Assembly (NCBI GenBank): GCA_002347475.1
Contig: DDXI01000153.1
Location: forward strand, 1-12,281
Reading direction: 5' to 3'
From: Peptococcaceae bacterium UBA2264
GTDB taxonomy: Bacteria > Bacillota > Desulfitobacteriia > Desulfitobacteriales > Desulfitobacteriaceae
DNA: 12,281 bases
Shown: piece after piece, positions 6,953-12,281 of the stretch
Layout: each line of letters begins with the position of its first letter
Numbering within the stretch: position 1 is the first letter of the stretch
Position numbers and translations under genes: made by a program
The notes under the pieces: generated by a model
Seen by the model: only the letters and a program-made list of their open reading frames with translations
The model's database searches: none
What the model was told of the DNA's origin: nothing

Positions 6953-7129
6953 ATGGAAGAAAAGAATAAGGGGAGATTGGAACTGATAGCTGCTTGTAAA
7001 GTAGAAGCCAATCCCGAACTTTACAAGATTATCGATTTTTTAAACCGGAATCTTAAGGATCATCAAGTTATGTTTGGTTTGACCAAAAAGGATGAAATTA
7101 TGACAGTTTCAGTTTATGAAGTTGAATGA
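6953..7129 (+). CDS. Small YpmA-like (DUF4264) protein, 58 aa
   Basis: A 58-codon frame begins with ATG 6953, with GGGAG (6941-6945) 7 bases ahead, and ends at TGA 7127-7129. The product starts MEEKNKGRLELIAACKVEAN, continues with ELYKIIDFLNRNLKDHQVMFGL, and ends TVSVYEVE. This pattern (LYKIIDFLNRNLK, then MFGLT, then a short strand at the C-terminus) fits the Firmicutes YpmA/DUF4264 family as I remember it. The family has no known function. The protein is soluble and looks like a single small alpha/beta domain. It sits 18 bases after folE and 17 bases before surE, so it belongs to the same operon. That it is a real gene is well supported by its ribosome site and spacing; the family call is moderate. 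Confidence 0.78.
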   Translation: MEEKNKGRLELIAACKVEANPELYKIIDFLNRNLKDHQVMFGLTKKDEIMTVSVYEVE

Positions 7130-7146
7130 TTCAATTTGGAGGAAAT

Positions 7147-7908
7147 ATGCAAATATTACTTACTAATGATGATGGCTATTATGCCCGCGGCCTGCAAACG
7201 CTCTACCGGACCCTTTTAAAACAAAAAAACTGGGATCTCAGTATTGTGGCTCCGGAGGGTCAGCGTTCGGCCACCGGTCATGCCATTACCTTATTCAACC
7301 CCATATTGGTCAGAGAGCATTCCCTGGAGAATAAGAAAAATGGTTTCTCTATTTATGGAACACCCTCGGACTGTGTTAAACTGGCTATACAGGGAGAAAT
7401 TGTTCCTCGCCCGGATTTGATAATTTCCGGTATTAACTCCGGTGCCAATATTGGTACTGATGTATTTTATTCCGGAACAGTTTCAGCTGCTTTAGAGGGA
7501 GTGTTTTTAGGAATTCCTTCTATAGCAGTTTCTTTAGCGGGCTATAAAAAAGGCTCTGATTTCGAACCGGCAGCGGAGTTTATGGTTACAATATTGCCGA
7601 AAATTATCGAACAACCTTATCAGGGCTTGATTAACATTAATGTTCCTGCAGAACCGGAAAGAAATTGGCTTGGAGTACGGGTGACAAAACTAGGTAAAAC
7701 TGTTTACAAGGATGTGTTTGAAAGTCGGGTCGATCCCCGCGGCCGAAAATATTTTTGGCAAGCCGGTACCATCACTGCAGATCAGGAAGAGGGCAGTGAC
7801 TTAAGCGCAATTCAACAGGGTTATGTCTCAATGACTCCTCTGCATTGCGATCTGACAGATTATCAAAAAATTGAAAATATTAAAGATCTGGAAAAAAACT
7901 ATCCTTAA
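7147..7908 (+). CDS. surE: 5'/3'-nucleotidase SurE
   Basis: A 253-residue survival protein E. It is a metal-dependent phosphatase that removes phosphate from nucleoside 5'- and 3'-monophosphates. The N-terminal MQILLTNDDGYYARG carries D8 and D9. APEGQRSATGH (35-45) supplies S41, and SGINSGANIG (94-103) supplies N97; together these are the family's metal ligands. YGTPSDCVKLAI (70-81) and TVSAALEGVFLGIPSIAVSL are also typical. ATG 7147 was chosen because GGAGG (7138-7142) precedes it and because SurE proteins begin with this strand. An in-frame ATG at 7126 overlaps the previous stop but has no ribosome site. It is the last gene of the que-folE operon. No clear terminator follows, so some read-through into the next gene is possible. 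Confidence 0.95.
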   Translation: MQILLTNDDGYYARGLQTLYRTLLKQKNWDLSIVAPEGQRSATGHAITLFNPILVREHSLENKKNGFSIYGTPSDCVKLAIQGEIVPRPDLIISGINSGANIGTDVFYSGTVSAALEGVFLGIPSIAVSLAGYKKGSDFEPAAEFMVTILPKIIEQPYQGLININVPAEPERNWLGVRVTKLGKTVYKDVFESRVDPRGRKYFWQAGTITADQEEGSDLSAIQQGYVSMTPLHCDLTDYQKIENIKDLEKNYP

Positions 7909-7958
7909 GTTTAAAAATTTCTTGATGTCAACTATGTTAAAAAGGATTTTAAGAGTAT

Positions 7959-7988
7959 CATGGAGAAATCATACATGGAGAAATCATA
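7959..7988 (+). repeat. Exact 15-bp tandem duplication
   Basis: CATGGAGAAATCATA occurs twice head to tail (7959-7973 and 7974-7988). The duplication lies in the surE to EF-G-like intergenic region. An 18-codon frame (7960-8016) runs through it and would give a peptide beginning with a repeated MEKSY. The nearest Shine-Dalgarno-like bases (AAGGA, near 7942-7946) are about 13 bases away, so translation is doubtful. The region upstream of the promoter otherwise shows nothing clear. Confidence 0.85.
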
Positions 7989-8070
7989 TATGAAGTTAAC
8001 AAAATATGAGGTATAACCTGAATTATTTGCCAATGTCCAGATTATTCGCAACAAAATATTACTAATTATT

Positions 8071-8098
8071 TTGACTTATGGAATATTTTCGCTAAAAT
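8071..8098 (+). promoter_or_regulatory. Promoter of the EF-G-like gene
   Basis: TTGACT (8071-8076, 5 of 6) and TAAAAT (8093-8098, 5 of 6) are spaced by 16 bases. The start would be near 8105, with a leader of about 66 bases. A weak hairpin is possible in that leader (GTAAA plus GG at 8122-8129 with CCTTTAC at 8138-8144, one bulged A). AAGGAGG follows near the gene start. No known riboswitch was recognised. Confidence 0.7.
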
Positions 8099-8170
8099 AT
8101 CCTTGCTGAAGAATGTCGCAGGTAAAAGGCATATGGTCCTTTACAAATAATAATCAAGGAGGAAATTGTC

Positions 8171-10201
8171 TTGAAGGCTTATGATACCGAAAATCTTCGC
8201 AACGTATGCTTAATAGGGCATGGCGGTGCAGGAAAGACTTCATTAGCTGAAGCCTTTCTTTTCAGTTCCGGAGCTATTACTCGCATGGGTAAAGTCAATG
8301 AAGGTAACACGGCATCGGATTACCTGCCGGAAGAAGTCAAACACAAAGTTTCTATCAGTACCAGTACCATTCCGATAGAGTGGCAGGGAGTCAAGATAAA
8401 CGTTCTTGATGCTCCGGGCTATTCTGATTTTTTTGGTGAGGTAAAGAGCGCCTTGCGTGTTGCTGAATGCGGTATACTGGTAATTTGCGGAGTATCCGGT
8501 CTTGAGGTTCAGGCAGAAATAGTTTGGGATACGATGGAAGAACAAGGACTTCCGCGGGCAATTTTTATTAATAAACTCGACCGGGAAAATGCCAGCTTTG
8601 ATAAGGTTCTGGAACAAATGAAGAGCGCCTACCCCCAAAAGAACTTCACACCTTTATTCCTGCCTATTGGTCAGGAAGCTGATTTTCAGGGAGTTGTTGA
8701 TATTATTCGTAATAAGGCTTATTATTACGAAACCAATGGCAGCGGCAAATATACTGTTAAAGATGTTCCGCCGGAATTAACTGCTGATGTAGAAATTTGG
8801 CGTGATAATTTGGCCGAAACAGCCTCTGAGGTTGATGATGAGATTTTAACAAAATATTTGGAGGGTGAAGTATTAACAGAAGAGGATTTATCAAAAATTC
8901 TGTCGGCAGCTTTACAGCAAAATTTGATAGTTCCGGTTCTGTGCGGTTCGGCTTTCAAAAATATCGGCATGGCGAACTTGCTGGATTCTATCATCAGTGT
9001 AGTTCCCTGTCCCACTGCTTTACCTGACAAGGCAGCTCTGGTATTTAAAACTTTAGCAGATCCTTATGTGGGAAAAATGAGCTTTTTCAGGGTCTATGGC
9101 GGTAAGTTCAGCTCTGAAAGCCCAGTTTATAATTCCACCCAGCAGTCAGATGAAAAAATTGGTCAAATATTTTATCTGCGGGGAAAAACCCAGGAACCTG
9201 TAGCAACTGTTGTAGCTGGAGATATTGCTGTGGTAGCCAAACTGCAGGATCTTAATACTGGTGATACCCTTTGTGCCAAAGATAAGCAGTTGGAACTCCC
9301 AGGGATTGTTTTCCCTGAGCCTACTTTAAGTGTAGCCGTAGAACCCAAGAGCAAGGGTGACGAAGATAAGCTGGGTTCAGCTTTGGTTCGTTTAGCGGAA
9401 GAAGATCCCACAATTAAAGTGGAGAAAAATCTGGAAACCAGAGAATTGATTCTTAAGGGAATCGGAGAAATGCAGCTGGATATACTCCAGGAAAAACTGC
9501 AGCGAAAATTTGGTGTTGGTGTTGCGGTTCATGTTCCTACGGTTCCATACCGGGAAACTATTCGTAAACAGGTTAAAGTTGAGGGCAAACACAAAAAGCA
9601 GAGCGGAGGACATGGACAGTATGGCCATGTCTGGATTACTATGGAGCCATCGGAGAGCGGAGACTTTGAATTTGCTGAACAAGTTTTTGGCGGAGCAGTG
9701 CCTAAAAATTATTTTCCGGCAGTAGAAAAGGGTATTCGGGAAGCTATGGCTGAGGGTATTTTGGCTGGTTACCCGGTAACTAATGTCAAAGTAACTCTTT
9801 ATGACGGTTCTTATCATAGTGTTGATTCTTCAGAAATGGCTTTTAAATTAGCTGCCATCCTGGCGTTCAGAAAAGGGGCAGAGCTGGCTAACCCTACCTT
9901 GCTGGAACCTGTTGTTAATGTGACAGTAAAAGTTCCGGAAGCATATATGGGCGATGTTATTGGTGATCTGAATGGCAAACGGGGTAAGGTCTTAGGAATG
10001 GAAGCAGAAGGCAAGTACCAGGTTATAACTGCTCATGTTCCTCAAGCCGAAATGATGCGCTATGCCATTGATCTTAAATCCTTAACACAAGGCAGAGGAA
10101 CTTTTAAAATGGAGTTTTTACAATATGAAGAGGTCCCGGCCAGACTGACTGAGACTTTAGTGAGTCAGTTGAAAGCTGCTAAAGAGGCTAAAAACTCATA
10201 A
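8171..10201 (+). CDS. EF-G-like translational GTPase (FusA2/EF-G-2 type)
   Basis: A 676-residue protein with the five-domain layout of elongation factor G. The G domain has P-loop GHGGAGKTS (16-24), G3 DAPGYSDF (80-87), G4 NKLD (134-137) and a G5-like CGSAFKN. Domain II follows, then the domain III stretch GIGEMQLDIL. Domain IV is marked by GGHGQYGHVWITMEP, and a domain V segment comes at VPEAYMGDVIGDLNGKRG. It departs from canonical EF-G: Tyr84 stands where EF-G has the His of DTPGH, and the RGIT switch I motif is absent. These are features of the FusA2/EF-G-2 paralogs (for example Thermus TTHA1498), whose cellular role is unsettled. Canonical fusA is probably elsewhere in the genome, in the str operon. 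Translation starts at TTG 8171, 8 bases after AGGAGG (8157-8162). It is monocistronic, with its own promoter and terminator. Confidence 0.93.
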   Translation: MKAYDTENLRNVCLIGHGGAGKTSLAEAFLFSSGAITRMGKVNEGNTASDYLPEEVKHKVSISTSTIPIEWQGVKINVLDAPGYSDFFGEVKSALRVAECGILVICGVSGLEVQAEIVWDTMEEQGLPRAIFINKLDRENASFDKVLEQMKSAYPQKNFTPLFLPIGQEADFQGVVDIIRNKAYYYETNGSGKYTVKDVPPELTADVEIWRDNLAETASEVDDEILTKYLEGEVLTEEDLSKILSAALQQNLIVPVLCGSAFKNIGMANLLDSIISVVPCPTALPDKAALVFKTLADPYVGKMSFFRVYGGKFSSESPVYNSTQQSDEKIGQIFYLRGKTQEPVATVVAGDIAVVAKLQDLNTGDTLCAKDKQLELPGIVFPEPTLSVAVEPKSKGDEDKLGSALVRLAEEDPTIKVEKNLETRELILKGIGEMQLDILQEKLQRKFGVGVAVHVPTVPYRETIRKQVKVEGKHKKQSGGHGQYGHVWITMEPSESGDFEFAEQVFGGAVPKNYFPAVEKGIREAMAEGILAGYPVTNVKVTLYDGSYHSVDSSEMAFKLAAILAFRKGAELANPTLLEPVVNVTVKVPEAYMGDVIGDLNGKRGKVLGMEAEGKYQVITAHVPQAEMMRYAIDLKSLTQGRGTFKMEFLQYEEVPARLTETLVSQLKAAKEAKNS

Positions 10202-10235
10202 AAAATCAACTTTAGATTAGATTTGATTTTAGTAC

Positions 10236-10278
10236 CGAAGGGTATTACTGATTACAGGTAATGCCCTTCGTTTTTGTT
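10236..10278 (+). terminator. Strong intrinsic terminator after the EF-G-like gene
   Basis: A 13-bp stem pairs CGAAGGGTATTAC (10236-10248) with GTAATGCCCTTCG (10258-10270), with one T-G wobble. The loop is 9 bases and the stem is followed at once by TTTTTGTT. The hairpin begins 34 bases after the stop codon. This is the clearest terminator in the window. Confidence 0.93.
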
Positions 10279-10612
10279 AAGAAAACAGGAGTAGTTTGCG
10301 TTTAGGTGATTTTTTTATTTTTTCTAAAAATAGCCCTATCACCGAGTCCAACAAGTCCTAATAGAAATAGGATTTGGTATTAGGGCTAATGCCATCTAGC
10401 ATATATATTCAAATGTAATACAATATAGATAGAATCAAATTCATTAATTTATTTTCATAAAGACAGATCCCTGGAATCGCTGTTTGCCAGTTTTTAAAAT
10501 TGATTTCCTGGAGACAATGCAGGAATTAAGTATTTTTACTAGAATTATAAAATCTGTTGTCTGATTTCTTCAGCCAAATTTCAAGGTTTCAAAAAGAATG
10601 TGGGGGAATAGT
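10279..10612 (+). other. Non-coding AT-rich stretch before the OppA-type gene
   Basis: No gene is seen on either strand in these 334 bases. They hold the structured inverted repeat at 10331-10388, then an AT-rich stretch, then a small hairpin with TTCCTG (10505-10510) against CAGGAA (10520-10525). TATAAA (10546-10551) and the overlapping TAAAAT (10548-10553) are possible -10 boxes for the downstream gene. No convincing -35 lies at the right distance, so the promoter is left uncalled. No T-box, SAM or other known riboswitch pattern was recognised. Confidence 0.55.
10331..10388 (+). repeat. Two-stem structured inverted repeat, family unknown
   Basis: The outer stem is TAGCCCTA (10331-10338) with TAGGGCTA (10381-10388), 8 perfect pairs. 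The inner stem is CAAGTCCTA (10352-10360) with TAGGATTTG (10368-10376), 9 pairs including one G-T wobble, with a 7-base loop. A 13-base strand and a 4-base strand lie unpaired between the stems. The wobble becomes an A-C mismatch on the other strand, a small hint that the + strand is the folded RNA. On the - strand it is followed by TTTTTAG, so a terminator for that strand is possible, but no - strand gene ends here. It could also be a dispersed palindromic repeat. Confidence 0.7.
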
Positions 10613-12223
10613 ATGTTAAGAAAACACAAATTACTGATTACGATTATTACGGCAGTTCTGACACTGGGTCTATTGCTAAGCGGATGTGGAAATACTGGAA
10701 CATCACAGCAAAGTGAGGTGAAAATGAGCTGGAATCCCGGACCTGAGCCAAGCACGCTTGATCCTCAGATGTCTAACGGCACTTCGGAAGCAATTATGGA
10801 ATTGAACTTGTTTGAAGGGTTGATGCGTTTGGATAATAATAGTAATCCGCAAAATGCTCTTGCTGATAGTATTACCGTCAGTCCTGATGGTTTGAACTAT
10901 ACTATTAAAATGAAAGATACCAAGTGGAACAACGGCGAGCCCGTTACGGCTGATGATTTTAAAGCTGCCTGGATGCATGCCTTGGATCCTGCCGCCGCCG
11001 CTGAGTATGCTTATCAGTTATTCTATATTAAGAATGGGGAAGCTTTTAATAGTGGAACTGCTCAGGCCGAAGATGTGGGAATCAAAGCAGTTGATTCCAG
11101 GACTTTGGAAATAACCTTGGAAAGTCCGACACCTTATTTCAAGTCCCTGCTGGCTTTGCCTGTTTATTTTCCGGTAAATAAACAGGTTGCCGAAACAAAT
11201 CAAGATTGGAATCTTAATGCTGAAACCTTTGTATCCAATGGACCTTTTAAGATGCAGTCCTGGAGCCACAATGACAAAATGGTTCTTATCCGCAATACTA
11301 ACTACTGGGATGCCCAAACTGTTAAAATTACGGAGTTGACCTTTAACCTGGTGGAAGATGGCAAGGCTGCTCTGACTGCTTTTGAGGCAGGACAATTAGA
11401 CGGAACAGATAATTTACCTGTTTCTGATATTGAGCGCTTGCGTCAGGCTGGTCTGCTGAAATCAGGACCCTACCTGGGAAACTATTATTATGTTTTTAAT
11501 GTTAAAAAGAAACCTTTGGATGACTCCAGGGTGCGCCAGGCTCTGGCCTTAGCGATTGACCGCAAATCCCTGATTGACAATGTCTTTAAAGGAGGTCAAA
11601 CTCCGGCTTTTGCCTTTACACCTGATGGAATTCCTGATTATGAAGCTGGGAAGACTTTCCGGGGTGTAGGGGGAGACTATTTCCGGGAGGATGTTGCCAA
11701 AGCCAAACAACTGTTGGCTGACGCCGGTTATCCGGAAGGCCAAAATTTTCCGGAGTTAAATATTCTTTACAATTCTAACGGTTCTCATCAACTGCCGGCG
11801 GAAGCTATTCAGGATATGTGGTCTAAGAACCTGGGAATCAAAGTTAAACTGAGCGGTCAGGAATGGCAGGTATATCTGGAATCTATTCAGAACGGACAAT
11901 TTGATATTGCCCGCTCCGGTTGGACCGGCGACTATGTTGATCCTATGACTTTTCTGGATATCTTTGTAACTGAAGGCGGTAATAATCAGCCTGACTGGTC
12001 CAATGCGGTTTATGATAAGGCTATTGCTGCAGCCAAAGAATCCGGAGATCAGAAAGTTCGGATGCAGGCAATGCATGAGGCTGAACAAATATTAATGACA
12101 GAAATGCCTGTAATGCCGATTTATTATGATGTTCATAACTATGTGATCAAGGATCGTATTAAAAATGTGACCTTTTCTCCCCTTGGTTTGATAGATTTTA
12201 AGAATGCAACTGTAGAAAAATAG
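10613..12223 (+). CDS. OppA-type peptide-binding lipoprotein of an ABC transporter
   Basis: A 536-residue extracytoplasmic solute-binding protein of family 5. It starts with a lysine/arginine-rich MLRKHK, then a hydrophobic stretch, and then the lipobox LLSGC with Cys25 for lipid attachment, so the mature protein is anchored outside the membrane. The mature part has GPEPSTLDPQMSN (43-55), NLFEGLMR (65-72), WNNGEPVTADDFKAAW (105-120), a central QALALAIDRKSLIDNVF segment and a C-terminal MPVMPIYYD segment. All are typical of oligopeptide-binding OppA. ATG 10613 was chosen over the in-frame ATG 10598 because GGGGG (10602-10606) lies 6 bases ahead of it and the signal peptide then begins normally. 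The substrate is probably peptides, but related proteins bind nickel, sugars or opines. No permease or ATPase gene is visible before the window ends. Confidence 0.92.
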   Translation: MLRKHKLLITIITAVLTLGLLLSGCGNTGTSQQSEVKMSWNPGPEPSTLDPQMSNGTSEAIMELNLFEGLMRLDNNSNPQNALADSITVSPDGLNYTIKMKDTKWNNGEPVTADDFKAAWMHALDPAAAAEYAYQLFYIKNGEAFNSGTAQAEDVGIKAVDSRTLEITLESPTPYFKSLLALPVYFPVNKQVAETNQDWNLNAETFVSNGPFKMQSWSHNDKMVLIRNTNYWDAQTVKITELTFNLVEDGKAALTAFEAGQLDGTDNLPVSDIERLRQAGLLKSGPYLGNYYYVFNVKKKPLDDSRVRQALALAIDRKSLIDNVFKGGQTPAFAFTPDGIPDYEAGKTFRGVGGDYFREDVAKAKQLLADAGYPEGQNFPELNILYNSNGSHQLPAEAIQDMWSKNLGIKVKLSGQEWQVYLESIQNGQFDIARSGWTGDYVDPMTFLDIFVTEGGNNQPDWSNAVYDKAIAAAKESGDQKVRMQAMHEAEQILMTEMPVMPIYYDVHNYVIKDRIKNVTFSPLGLIDFKNATVEK

Positions 12224-12262
12224 CACTGTAGAAAACAGCTTTGGAAGCCTGCTTGATAAGGG

Positions 12263-12281
12263 GCGAGTTACGAGAACTTGC
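12263..12281 (+). other. Hairpin at the window edge, possibly the start of a terminator
   Basis: GCGAGTT (12263-12269) pairs with AACTTGC (12275-12281) around the loop ACGAG, with one G-T wobble. It lies 39 bases after the stop of the OppA-type gene. Whether a T-run follows cannot be seen because the window ends at the last paired base. It may also extend with GGG at 12261-12263 if the next bases are C. Confidence 0.45.

Noticed and set aside
7909..8170. Terminator directly after surE
   Set aside because: Only weak A/T pairings are present and no GC stem with a T-run was found.
1..12281. Insertion sequences, prophage, CRISPR, tRNA or rRNA genes
   Set aside because: No transposase, integrase, spaced repeat array, or conserved tRNA/rRNA sequence was recognised anywhere in the window.

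Overview
The window holds about 12.3 kb of a low-to-moderate GC bacterial chromosome in which every convincing gene is on the + strand. The gene set suggests a Gram-positive anaerobe of the Clostridia type. The clues are a YpmA-like small protein, a GAAC-N4-GTTC LexA operator of the Firmicutes type, sigma-A-like promoters, strong AGGAGG ribosome sites, TTG and GTG starts, and a Gram-positive style OppA lipoprotein. The genus cannot be fixed from this sequence alone.

Layout from left to right. (1) 1-2395: the 3' part of a hydantoinase/oxoprolinase A gene overlapping a complete B-subunit gene, closed by an intrinsic terminator. (2) 2435-3819: a Y-family DNA polymerase (DinB-like) with its own promoter. 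A perfect LexA box sits just after the -10, and the leader can fold into a hairpin. (3) 3859-7908: a tightly packed operon of queD, queC, a DUF366-like gene, queE, folE, a YpmA-like gene and surE. FolE, QueD, QueE and QueC together supply every step from GTP to preQ0 (7-cyano-7-deazaguanine). The DUF366-like gene is uncharacterised but coupled by start/stop overlaps on both sides. (4) 7909-8170: an intergenic stretch with an exact 15-bp tandem duplication and a good promoter. (5) 8171-10201: a monocistronic EF-G-like translational GTPase of the FusA2/EF-G-2 type, followed by a strong terminator. (6) 10279-10612: a non-coding stretch with a well-formed two-stem inverted repeat of unknown identity. 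(7) 10613-12223: an OppA-type peptide-binding lipoprotein, with the start of a hairpin at the window end.

The best candidates for something new are the DUF366-like member of the preQ0 operon, which carries a motif pattern reminiscent of biotin/lipoate ligases, and the structured element at 10331-10388. The SOS-type control of the polymerase is the clearest regulatory finding. No mobile element, CRISPR array, tRNA or rRNA gene was seen.
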